Of a DNA stretch of 10,295 nucleotides, positions 1-6,638 are shown in pieces (the stretch's first letter is position 1; every line of letters starts with the position of its first letter). The position numbers and the translations under genes are program-made. The stretch is from Chthonomonadaceae bacterium (GTDB lineage Bacteria > Armatimonadota > Chthonomonadetes > Chthonomonadales > Chthonomonadaceae), in NCBI GenBank assembly GCA_014377395.1, contig JACMPS010000537.1, positions 1 to 10,295 on the forward strand. The letters are read 5' to 3'. Below the pieces are notes generated by a model. The model worked only from the letters and a program-made list of their open reading frames with translations. It had not been told where the DNA came from and did not search any database.

Positions 1-40
1 GCTCGTCAGGGGGTAACTGCAGAATAGTGTGTTTTGTCAT
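1..40 (-). CDS. Possible N-terminus of a small gene running off the left edge
   Basis: An ATG at 40-38 opens a reading frame of 13 codons (MTKHTILQLPPDE) that continues beyond the window. A GAGG-containing purine stretch lies about 11 bases upstream, longer than usual, and overlaps the last stop codon of the broken DUF3800 gene, which looks like operon-type packing. The pattern of a short basic start followed by an ILQLPPDE beta-strand-like segment resembles the beginnings of some antitoxins and small regulators, but 13 residues are far too few to assign a family. It may be chance. Confidence 0.3.
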   Translation of the reverse strand, partial: MTKHTILQLPPDE

Positions 41-54
41 GCCTGAAGGATACC

Positions 55-664
55 TCAATCTTTAGGCAAACTGACTACTAAATGACGCACTTTTTGCCCT
101 TCGCGAGTACAAAAAAGAAAGTCACCTATTTTTTCGGAGAGATTGCAGGTTGATTCCTTCGTGGATCGTGTCGGGAACGATAATTGCCATTTTGTCGGGA
201 TGTTGCTCTTGCATCCAATTTTCAATTCGCTCGAATCAACGAACAAAATGTAAGGGGAGATGAAGAGAAGAATTCTGAATTGCTTGTACCTTTTCCGGCG
301 TCACAAGCACTCCGAAAACGGTCACTTGTGCTTCTGCAAGAGCATCCAGCAACTTTAACGAAAGCTCTATCCCCGGCGCATTACCATGTTGTGCATAGTG
401 TTCTGCCTGTTTCGCTGTCAGCAATTTCGTTGCTTTCATTTCAGCCCGTTCAGGTAGATCGCCCGTAAGGATTTTGGTTTTGCGGGCTTCACGCCTCTCT
501 TCATCAGAAAATCCTTGATCTTGCTGGAAATAAAGTAGTTTCGCCTGATAAACAGCCGCCGTTAAACCACGGTACTGTCTCTCATCAATTCCAAAACCTG
601 CATAGGCGTAGCGAAACTTACCGTTTCCTTCTTCTTCGTAACTTTCATCAAGGAACACCAGCAT
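55..664 (-). pseudogene. Broken DUF3800-family gene (in-frame stop plus frameshift)
   Basis: The first 142 residues start MLVFLDES, the typical DUF3800 opening with an acidic pair (D6, E7) expected in its RNase H-like fold, and continue with conserved-looking KATKLLT and a VTVFGVLVT strand. The frame meets TGA at 238-236, yet the same frame goes on coherently as FERIENWMQEQHPDKMAIIVPDT, to about position 135. There a run of six A on the minus strand (129-134) shifts the frame; removing one A restores reading into IGDFLFCTREGQKVRHLVVSLPKD, which ends at 55. Two independent lesions mean that the gene is probably dead; sequencing error could explain the homopolymer but hardly both. The repaired product would be about 203 residues, and the usual C-terminal ADLLAY-like motif is not seen. 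DUF3800 proteins are of unknown function and are often found near mobile or defence genes. The start ATG lies 43 bases after galE, with GGAG about 13 bases upstream. Confidence 0.72.
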
Positions 665-707
665 TTCATCACTTTATCTCCGGCAATCAAAGAGCAACTA
701 ACAAATC

Positions 708-1682
708 TCAGTAGCGGCGATGCGTCTCCCATTCCCAGGCGGTACGAATGATTTCCTCGAAGTCATCGTAGGCGGGCTTCCAACCGAGTTCCGATTTTGC
801 TTTTGCGGCGGAAGCGACAAGGCGCGGCGGGTCTCCCTCACGCCGGGGTTCCTCTTTGACTTTGATCGGCTTGCCCGAAACCTTTTCGCAAGCGACAATT
901 GCCTCCCGAACCGAGGTTCCCTTTTCCGTTCCGAGATTGTAAAACGCACTTTCGCCGCCGGATTGTAAGCGTTGCATTGCGAGATCGTGTGCCTGTGCAA
1001 TATCGAGGATGTGAATATAGTCGCGGATGCAGGTGCCATCAGGCGTATCATAGTCGGTGCCGAAAACGGAGATCGAATCACGCTTGCCAAGTGCCGTTTG
1101 CAAAATGAGGGGAAGCAGGTGAGTTTCGGGATCATGAGACTCGCCGATATGTCCGTCGGGAGCCGCCCCCACCGCGTTGAAATAGCGGAGTGCCGTGTAC
1201 TTCAACCCATAAGCGCGACTGTAGGCTTTTAAGATTTTCTCAACAAAAAATTTGGTTTCGCCGTAAGGATTGATTGGGTCTTGAGGGTGCGCCTCGTCCA
1301 TTGGGATATAGTGCGGGTTGCCGTAGGTAGCGCAGGAGGAAGAGAAAATAAAATTGTTGACGTTGTGCCGAAGCATCGCATCCAGAACGGCAAGGGTACA
1401 AACCGTATTGTTTTTGTAATACTTTGCCGGGTCTTTCACCGACTCACCGACATACGCATAAGCCGCAAAGTGGATCACCGCCTCAATTTTGTACTGCGTA
1501 AAAAGTTCATCAAGGAGTTTGGGATCGCCCATATCTCCCCGAATCAGCGTTGCGGAGTCTTTAACGGCTTCGGCATGACCATAAACTAGGTTGTCGAGCA
1601 CCACAATTTCAGAGCCTTTTTTGTGAGCATAATCCACATAGTGGCTTCCAATATAGCCCGCTCCCCCTGTCACCAGAATCAT
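708..1682 (-). CDS. galE: UDP-glucose 4-epimerase GalE
   Basis: GalE interconverts UDP-glucose and UDP-galactose in the cytoplasm by NAD-dependent oxidation and reduction at C4, and feeds galactose into surface polysaccharides. The 324-residue product has the expected family length. It is an extended short-chain dehydrogenase/reductase: the NAD-binding glycine motif GGAGYIGS is at residues 6-13, the serine motif SSSCATYG at 114-121, and the catalytic tyrosine and lysine at Y140 and K144 (YGETK). RYFNAVGA follows at about 167-174, and NLGT near 250. The start is supported by AAGGAT eight bases before the ATG. It lies downstream of the glycosyltransferase on the same strand with a 128-base gap that holds four copies of a heptamer, so it may have its own promoter. 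It could in principle act on another UDP-hexose; the sequence is GalE-like throughout. Confidence 0.95.
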   Translation of the reverse strand: MILVTGGAGYIGSHYVDYAHKKGSEIVVLDNLVYGHAEAVKDSATLIRGDMGDPKLLDELFTQYKIEAVIHFAAYAYVGESVKDPAKYYKNNTVCTLAVLDAMLRHNVNNFIFSSSCATYGNPHYIPMDEAHPQDPINPYGETKFFVEKILKAYSRAYGLKYTALRYFNAVGAAPDGHIGESHDPETHLLPLILQTALGKRDSISVFGTDYDTPDGTCIRDYIHILDIAQAHDLAMQRLQSGGESAFYNLGTEKGTSVREAIVACEKVSGKPIKVKEEPRREGDPPRLVASAAKAKSELGWKPAYDDFEEIIRTAWEWETHRRY

Positions 1683-1789
1683 TTTGCGTTATCCTTTTCG
1701 CTCTTTTGTTTTGCGTATTTGCGTGAGAGAATTTCTTCTCCATCTTTCTCTGTGCCTCTAGCATAGGGGTGGTTAATTTTTCTTTGCGT
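1683..1789 (-). promoter_or_regulatory. galE leader with four copies of ACGCAAA
   Basis: The gap between glycosyltransferase and galE carries TTTGCGT on the plus strand (ACGCAAA in the galE reading direction) at 1683-1689, 1710-1716, 1718-1724 and 1783-1789. The copy nearest the gene abuts the ATG, and two copies are 8 bases apart. No convincing -35/-10 pair was found here. Whether these are regulator sites, unwinding-prone repeats or coincidence cannot be told. Confidence 0.35.
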
Positions 1790-1810
1790 AAAGTGAGTTA
1801 CTGAGATTAC

Positions 1811-2614
1811 CTAATCTACAAAGCGATATTTGATGATCGTCCAGATCGCTTGCACCCCGTCGCGCCACCCGATCTTTTTGCCTTCGTCGTAATCGCGCCC
1901 GCTGTAGGAAATCGGAACCTCGTAAATCTTGCAATGCTTTTTCGCCACTTTCGCCGTCACTTCCGGCTCGAAATCGAACTTGTTGCACTTCAAGTCCAAA
2001 CTCTGCAACACCTCACGCTTGAAGATTTTGTAGCACACTTCCATATCCGTCAGGTTCAGATTGGTCAACATATTCGAGAGCGTCGTCAGCACCCCGTTTC
2101 CCCACCGATGCCAGAAAAAGTGAACCCGGTGCGCCCCGCCCCCCAGAAAGCGAGACCCGAACACCACATCCGCCCGTCCGTCGAGGAGGGGTTCAAGGAG
2201 GGTGAAGTACTCGCGAGGATCATATTCGAGATCGGCGTCCTGAATGATCACGTAGTCTCCGGTCGCTTCGGCAATGGCGGTACGAATCGCCGCCCCCTTG
2301 CCCCGGTTTTGCGGATGATAAAAGACTTTGACATCGGGGAACTTGCCCTCGATTTCGTTTCGCATCAGGTCGCGGGTTCCATCGTTTGAGCCGTCGTCCA
2401 CAAGGATGATTTCTTTGTTGATTTCGACTTCGCGCACACGGGCGAGCAGTTCGAGCAGGGTAGCATGTTCGTTGTAAACCGGAACTAGCACCGACAAAAC
2501 ATAGTCCTGCCGTTTTACCGCTCGTTGCCGTCTCTGACTGAGAGGGTCGGAGATCGGTGCAACTTCCCCCTTTTCGATTTCCGCTTGTTGTTCGCTTTCC
2601 ACGCTCATGCTCAT
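1811..2614 (-). CDS. DPM1-like family 2 glycosyltransferase
   Basis: This 267-residue protein is a GT-A fold family 2 glycosyltransferase, the type that moves a sugar from a nucleotide donor, often to a polyprenyl phosphate at the inner face of the cytoplasmic membrane. Visible motifs are SVLVPVYNE (residues 41-49), LVDDGSNDGT (71-80), NRGKGAAIR (103-111), and the metal-binding DAD at 126-128 followed by LEYDP. A GSRF motif near 153-156 and FDFEPEVTAKV around 203-213 are typical of the dolichyl-phosphate mannosyltransferase/glucosyltransferase branch. No C-terminal membrane helices are present, so it would be soluble or peripheral. The start at 2614 has GAGGA six bases upstream; a second ATG two codons later is less well spaced. 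It sits between the PBP gene and galE on the same strand. The donor and acceptor sugars cannot be read from the sequence. Confidence 0.92.
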   Translation of the reverse strand: MSMSVESEQQAEIEKGEVAPISDPLSQRRQRAVKRQDYVLSVLVPVYNEHATLLELLARVREVEINKEIILVDDGSNDGTRDLMRNEIEGKFPDVKVFYHPQNRGKGAAIRTAIAEATGDYVIIQDADLEYDPREYFTLLEPLLDGRADVVFGSRFLGGGAHRVHFFWHRWGNGVLTTLSNMLTNLNLTDMEVCYKIFKREVLQSLDLKCNKFDFEPEVTAKVAKKHCKIYEVPISYSGRDYDEGKKIGWRDGVQAIWTIIKYRFVD

Positions 2615-2649
2615 CCTATTTCCTCATCAACTGCTTTTGCTTTTCAACA

Positions 2650-2663
2650 AAAGGTATACCTTT
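2650..2663. promoter_or_regulatory. 14-bp perfect palindrome upstream of the glycosyltransferase
   Basis: AAAGGTATACCTTT is a perfect 14-bp palindrome placed 36-49 bases upstream of the glycosyltransferase ATG. It lies between the hairpin that follows the PBP gene and that ATG. The centre TATAC could double as a -10 element, but no -35 partner at a usual distance is visible. An operator for a dimeric repressor is a possible reading. Confidence 0.3.
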
Positions 2664-2674
2664 AAAACTCAAAG

Positions 2675-2717
2675 AAACGCTGATTTCTTCGAGGTTACTC
2701 CTAAAAAATCAGCGTTT
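2675..2717 (-). terminator. Stem-loop after the PBP1A gene, probable terminator
   Basis: Perfect 12-bp arms (AAACGCTGATTT at 2675-2686 and its complement at 2706-2717) enclose a 19-base loop. In the direction of the PBP gene the stem begins 3 bases after the stop codon and is followed by CTTTGAGTTTTAAAGG, which is only moderately U-rich. It probably ends or attenuates transcription before the glycosyltransferase gene. Confidence 0.6.
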
Positions 2718-2720
2718 ATG

Positions 2721-5261
2721 TTATTCCGCTTTGTGCTTTCGGCAACGTCCCAGCCGCCGTCTTTCCCTGACGGAGACCTCCCGCGTGTGCGTCTCAGGGC
2801 AGTATTCGTTCGCAATTTTTCCGGTATCGGAGCAAACCGTCACTGTTACGGTTGCCTCGGAAACGGAGCGTTTTGGTGTGTCCATCACAGACGTACGTAA
2901 GGTCGGTTCAGGAGTTGTGCGTCTCGTTTCTCGTCGCTGGGGAGGTTCATCATTACCGCTTGTCGGGTTTTCTTCCGGCGGAGCCGTTGTTTCAGGCGGA
3001 GGAGAATCCTGTTTCGGTCTCGGCTTCGGGTCGGTTTTCGGGACGCCGGGTGTCGTTCCCGGATCATTAGAATCGGGATTTTGAGTTGGCTCCGTTCCTG
3101 TATCCGTTCCCGTCTCCAAAGGCGGGTTTTCGTCACCTGGAACCGTGTCGGAATTGGGAGTTTCGACGGGGGCAGGTGCTTCTCCGTCCCTATTGCGTCG
3201 GTGTCGTCGAGGCTTTTTTTCCTCTTCAACCGCTTTTTTCTCACTCTCTTCCGTTAATTTCTCCGTTGGCACATCAGTAGGAAGGTGGAAAAGACGCTGT
3301 TCCGGGAGTGCCTTAATCATATAGTCATGCCAGATCGGAGCGCACAGTGCGCCCCCGGTGGCACTGTTCATCGGGTGAGTGATTTCCTGAATAAAGCCGG
3401 ATGCCTTGTTTTTGGTACGGCTAACTTTCGCCACCCAGATCACGGTGGTCAGTTCGGGCGTATAGCCTGCAAACCACGCATCTTTTGCATCGGAAGTCGT
3501 TCCGGTTTTGCCGTGTGCGCCCTCGACAATTCCGTTACCCTCGTTCCCTCTCGCCTTTGTTCCCGTCCCGGAGACGACAACCGCTTCAAGAGCGGTGTTC
3601 ATCTGGTTTGTTGTCTCCTGTTTCAAGAGACCTTCCCGCAATTTGGGGAAATGCTCTTCAACAAGATTGCCGTCCGCATCAGTAACACTTACAATCGCGA
3701 GGGGCAGATAACGGTTTCCGTTCATTGGGAAAACCGAATAGGCGGAGGCAAGATCGAGCGGGTGAACTTCCGAAGCACCGAGGGCGGTAGGGAGAACAGC
3801 GCGTAAGTGCGAACGGATGCCCATACTTTCCGCGTACCTGATGACGGTGGAAATTCCGGCTCTCTGAGCGACTTGCACGGCAACCGTATTCGTTGAATGG
3901 CGAATCGCGTCAAGGCAAGAAATCTCGGCGTGAGTGTAGTTTCCGCTGAAATTTCTGACGAATTTGTTTTTGCTGTTGGGATACTTAATTGGTTTGTCTT
4001 CGAAAGAAGTGCCAAGACTGGCTTTTCCGGTATCGAACGCCGCCGCATAATCGAATGCCTTAAAGGTGGAACCGGGCTGATGAAGTCCCTGCGTGGCATT
4101 GTTGTACTGGCTGTCCACAAAACTACGTCCGCCGATCAAGGCGCGAATATACCCGGTTTTGTTATCAAGGGAAACCAAAGCCCCCTGATTGGCGTTTGCA
4201 CCGACCTCCCCGGCGTGTTGCAACCCATTCCGAAAGGCTTCCTCTGCCATGCGTTGCATTTTCCAACTGAGTGTTGTGCGGATCGTCAACCCGGAGCGTA
4301 CAAAATCGGAACCGTAACGCCGATTCAAATCATTCATAATATAAGAAACAAAGTAGGGAGCCTTAAAGTCACCCTGCTTGAACTCTTCGCGCTTCACGAT
4401 TTTCGGCTTTGATTCGAGGGCTTTTTCGTAATCCACCTGAGAAATCAGATCGTACTCACGCATTTTCGAGAGCACTTCGTCTCGGCGCTTTAAGACTGCT
4501 TTTTTGCGCTCATAGGGAGAAAAATAGTTAGGACGTTGCGGAATCCCCGCCAGCAACGCGCACTCAGGAATGGTCAATTGCGAAACGGGACGACCGAAGT
4601 AGGTTTTCGCCGCCGCCTGAATTCCGTTTGCCCCGTTGCCATAGTAGATGTTGTTGAGGTAGAGTTCGAGGATTTCGTCTTTGCTGTAAATCTGTTCAAG
4701 GCGCATAGAAACCATGGCTTCGCGCACTTTACGCCCCAGCGTTCTCGCACGCGAAACACCAAATTCCTTGAGATTACGTACCAGTTGTTGCGTCAGCGTG
4801 GAAGCACCCTGTGTCGCTCTTCCGCCACGCAGATTGGCGTAAACCGCTCGTGCCATGCCCTGTACATCCAACCCTGCGTGTTCCCGAAAGCGATGATCCT
4901 CAATCGCAATCGTCGCATCCTGCATGATTTTGGGAATTTCTTTCAGGCGAATGGGCTGACGATTTTCGACACGGAGCGTGGCAAGCGTCACGCCGTCATA
5001 AGAGAGGATTTTCGTGGGAACGGGGGAGCGTGTTTCGACAACGGCGTTTTCAAGGGACGGAAGCTCGCGGGTGAACTTCCAGAACACAAGGACGCCCCAG
5101 ATTAAAGCCACGGCAATGGGTGCCAGAGCCACAATTGTTGCAAGAGCAAAGAACGTCTTGATCCGTTTTTTGAGGCTGACCGGTTGCGAAACACGACGCG
5201 CATTTGCTCGTCTTGATTTTGCTTTGGATGCCGGAACAGCGCGTGATACGCGATTAGCCAT
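2721..5261 (-). CDS. mrcA: Class A penicillin-binding protein (PBP1A type), bifunctional peptidoglycan synthase
   Basis: The enzyme polymerises lipid II into glycan strands and crosslinks the peptides on the outer face of the cytoplasmic membrane. A basic N-terminus precedes one membrane anchor (about residues 37-61). The GT51 glycosyltransferase domain shows EDHRF (121-125, catalytic Glu), QGASTLTQQ (151-159) and LNNIYYG (202-208). The transpeptidase domain shows all three active-site motifs: STFK (S398 nucleophile, K401), STN (456-458) and KTGT (585-588). From about 668 to 800 comes a low-complexity tail, first Lys/Glu/Arg-rich, then Pro/Thr/Asp-rich. It ends in a small Cys/His element (C810, C821, C840, H843) around CSDTGKIANEYCPETH. 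The 846-residue length is explained by this tail, while the extra OB-like insert of proteobacterial PBP1A is absent. No Shine-Dalgarno sequence precedes the ATG, and a consensus promoter ends five bases before it. The gene symbol is at family level only. Confidence 0.96.
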   Translation of the reverse strand: MANRVSRAVPASKAKSRRANARRVSQPVSLKKRIKTFFALATIVALAPIAVALIWGVLVFWKFTRELPSLENAVVETRSPVPTKILSYDGVTLATLRVENRQPIRLKEIPKIMQDATIAIEDHRFREHAGLDVQGMARAVYANLRGGRATQGASTLTQQLVRNLKEFGVSRARTLGRKVREAMVSMRLEQIYSKDEILELYLNNIYYGNGANGIQAAAKTYFGRPVSQLTIPECALLAGIPQRPNYFSPYERKKAVLKRRDEVLSKMREYDLISQVDYEKALESKPKIVKREEFKQGDFKAPYFVSYIMNDLNRRYGSDFVRSGLTIRTTLSWKMQRMAEEAFRNGLQHAGEVGANANQGALVSLDNKTGYIRALIGGRSFVDSQYNNATQGLHQPGSTFKAFDYAAAFDTGKASLGTSFEDKPIKYPNSKNKFVRNFSGNYTHAEISCLDAIRHSTNTVAVQVAQRAGISTVIRYAESMGIRSHLRAVLPTALGASEVHPLDLASAYSVFPMNGNRYLPLAIVSVTDADGNLVEEHFPKLREGLLKQETTNQMNTALEAVVVSGTGTKARGNEGNGIVEGAHGKTGTTSDAKDAWFAGYTPELTTVIWVAKVSRTKNKASGFIQEITHPMNSATGGALCAPIWHDYMIKALPEQRLFHLPTDVPTEKLTEESEKKAVEEEKKPRRHRRNRDGEAPAPVETPNSDTVPGDENPPLETGTDTGTEPTQNPDSNDPGTTPGVPKTDPKPRPKQDSPPPETTAPPEENPTSGNDEPPQRRETRRTTPEPTLRTSVMDTPKRSVSEATVTVTVCSDTGKIANEYCPETHTREVSVRERRRLGRCRKHKAE

Positions 5262-5295
5262 AATTCATTATAGGCACACGGAGAGATTCTGTCAA
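5262..5295 (-). promoter_or_regulatory. Consensus sigma70-type promoter of the PBP1A gene, predicting a leaderless mRNA
   Basis: Reading on the minus strand, TTGACA (5295-5290), a 17-base spacer and TATAAT (5272-5267) match the housekeeping-sigma consensus exactly. Only GAATT separates the -10 box from the ATG at 5261. A start point 6-7 bases after the -10 box falls on the ATG itself, and no Shine-Dalgarno sequence is present, so the transcript should be leaderless. Confidence 0.82.
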
Positions 5296-5365
5296 GAGGA
5301 ACGTCTCACGGCGGTCTTCCAAAGCCCGATAATTCGACTCTTATTTGACTTCTCTTGAGATTTAT

Positions 5366-5395
5366 TTGACAGACAGGCGCTTTATTTTGTAAACT
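5366..5395 (+). promoter_or_regulatory. Sigma70-type promoter for the sugar isomerase gene
   Basis: TTGACA (5366-5371) and TAAACT (5390-5395) are separated by 18 bases. Initiation would fall near 5402, giving a leader of about 28 bases that contains the AAAGAGG ribosome binding site before the TTG at 5431. It is divergent from the PBP promoter; the two -35 boxes are about 70 bases apart. Confidence 0.55.
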
Positions 5396-5430
5396 GTTAC
5401 GGTTCATTGTACGGAAAAGAGGTCTCAACG

Positions 5431-6303
5431 TTGCAACTTGCCGTGATTACTGACGAAATTTCACAAGATTTAGAACACGCCCTCGACGTAATGGCGGAAT
5501 ACGGAGTGCGTGGTGCTGAACTGCGGGGCCTGTGGGGAACGAATATCGCCGACCTGAGCGAAGAGCAAACCAACCGGGCGATTTCCGCCCTCAAAAGTCG
5601 TGGTATGGAAGTCGTGGGGCTTGCAACCCCCTTTTATAAGTGCGACCTGAAAAGCGAGAGCGCAACGGAGGCAGGTCCACTTCATCTTGCGAAGCCTACT
5701 GACCTCAGTGGACAAATGGAAATCTTACGCCGATGTATGCGCCTTGCGGAGAAGTTCGGGACACGCAACCTTCGTGTTTTCACCTTCTGGAAGCGGGAGG
5801 CACTGACCCCGGAAATCGAGAAGCAAATCGTCGAGGCATTTGCCGAGCCTGTCGCTCTTGCGGAGCGCGAAGGCTTCACGCTCCTTCTTGAGAACGAACA
5901 CGCCTGCTTTATCGGTACAGGAGTGGAGGCGGGACGACTCGCCCAAAAGATCGACTCTCCGGCATTTCGCGTTGTCTGGGATCCGGGCAATGCGTTTCAT
6001 GCAGGAGAAAACCCTTTTCCCGACGGCTATGATGCCGTTAAGGAATTTGTGACACACCTTCATCTGAAGGACGCGAAAATGGTGGAAACCGAGCATCACG
6101 GAAGGCAACCGAAATTCTGCGTGATTGGCGAAGGTGAAATAGATTATGTGGGACAATTCGCGGCACTGCGTAAGGCAAACTACGCGGGATGGCTTTCCCT
6201 CGAAACTCATTTCGTTCCCACCGTTGGCTCCGGCGAAAGGGGAAAGGGAACGCCTGAAGACGGCTCTCGCCTTTGCCTCGAGGTATTGACGAAAATGGTG
6301 TGA
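5431..6303 (+). CDS. Sugar phosphate isomerase/epimerase, xylose-isomerase-like TIM barrel
   Basis: The 290-residue product belongs to the AP-endonuclease-2/xylose-isomerase-like TIM-barrel family (PF01261 type), whose members isomerise or epimerise free or phosphorylated sugars and polyols with a divalent metal. It opens with the strand LAVITDEIS. Likely metal ligands sit where the family puts them: E144 (LLLENEHA), D174 (VVWDPGN), H199 or H201 (THLHLKDA) and E258 (SLETH). A GEGEIDY segment (223-229) is also typical. The TTG at 5431 is chosen because AAAGAGG lies eight bases upstream and family similarity begins at once. Another TTG at 5407 would add eight residues but would leave almost no leader. 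It is transcribed alone, divergently from the PBP gene, and is followed by a hairpin-rich gap. The substrate cannot be predicted; IolE/Hyi/tagatose-epimerase relatives are all possible. Confidence 0.9.
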   Translation: MQLAVITDEISQDLEHALDVMAEYGVRGAELRGLWGTNIADLSEEQTNRAISALKSRGMEVVGLATPFYKCDLKSESATEAGPLHLAKPTDLSGQMEILRRCMRLAEKFGTRNLRVFTFWKREALTPEIEKQIVEAFAEPVALAEREGFTLLLENEHACFIGTGVEAGRLAQKIDSPAFRVVWDPGNAFHAGENPFPDGYDAVKEFVTHLHLKDAKMVETEHHGRQPKFCVIGEGEIDYVGQFAALRKANYAGWLSLETHFVPTVGSGERGKGTPEDGSRLCLEVLTKMV

Positions 6304-6320
6304 TGATAAACCGATCCTGT

Positions 6321-6482
6321 CTCTCCCCCTTATGCAATGGGGAGGTTAGGAGGGGGTTGCGATCACTGCAACGGAGTCCGGGGAATGAATTCCCCGGCAA
6401 CAAAAGCGCAAAGTCCACCTCCGTGGACTCAATGCAAAGCAAGGTTTCTAAACTTTTGCTAAAGAGCAAGACAAGTGCATTG
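6321..6482. repeat. Array of extragenic palindromes (4-5 hairpins)
   Basis: In the 335-base gap after the isomerase gene, inverted repeats follow one another. CTCCCC/GGGGAG has arms at 6323-6328 and 6339-6344. CCGGGGAAT/ATTCCCCGG has arms at 6378-6386 and 6389-6397. AGTCCAC/GTGGACT has arms at 6412-6418 and 6423-6429 with loop CTCC. The arms CAATGCA at 6430-6436 and TGCATTG at 6476-6482 enclose a further imperfect stem. The shared style suggests an intergenic repeat of the REP/palindrome type, as seen scattered in many bacterial chromosomes. The first hairpins may also stop transcription of the isomerase gene, although no T-run follows. Apparent small frames crossing it are not genes. Confidence 0.6.
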
Positions 6483-6545
6483 TGAGGGAGAAAGTGAAAC
6501 CCGCTTTCCTACAGATCAATTTCCTGCGGACATAACAATAGCAGA

Positions 6546-6551
6546 TATAAT
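6546..6551 (+). promoter_or_regulatory. Candidate -10 box for the folding-factor gene
   Basis: A perfect TATAAT lies 87 bases before the ATG at 6639. The -35 region 17-18 bases upstream (near TTCCTG) fits poorly, so activator help may be needed. It would give a leader of about 80 bases that contains the repeats at 6583-6619. Confidence 0.4.
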
Positions 6552-6582
6552 CTCTTTCTCAACACTTAATACTTTCCTAATC

Positions 6583-6619
6583 TCTTGTGCGACAAGACTG
6601 CATTGAACTTGCATTGAAC
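6583..6619 (+). promoter_or_regulatory. Inverted repeat and 11-bp-period direct repeat before the folding-factor gene
   Basis: TCTTGT-GCG-ACAAGA (6583-6597) is a perfect inverted repeat with 6-bp arms. It is followed directly by two exact copies of TGCATTGAAC (6599-6608 and 6610-6619) with a period of 11 bases, about one DNA turn. They end just before the Shine-Dalgarno sequence AAGGA (6628-6632). The layout resembles an operator for a protein binding one DNA face, or a structured 5' leader. Confidence 0.4.
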
Positions 6620-6638
6620 CGAATTGTAAGGATGACTC

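Noticed and set aside
122..134. Programmed -1/+1 frameshifting at the six-A run in the DUF3800 gene
   Set aside because: An in-frame TGA upstream at 238-236 already breaks the gene, so recoding at the A-run alone would not yield a full protein. Mutation is simpler.
236..238. TGA read as an amino acid (recoded genetic code or selenocysteine)
   Set aside because: galE and the sugar isomerase end normally at TGA, and no selenocysteine-type context or cysteine counterpart is visible at this position.
1850..2389. 179-codon plus-strand frame opposite the glycosyltransferase
   Set aside because: This is the shadow of a real gene with all GT2 motifs on the other strand; the translation has no recognisable domain.
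6321..6482. CRISPR array
   Set aside because: The hairpins differ from one another; there are no identical direct repeats separated by unique spacers.
6273..6485. 70-codon frame running through the palindrome array
   Set aside because: It overlaps the isomerase end in another frame and is made of hairpin repeats; such frames are commonly mis-called in extragenic repeats.
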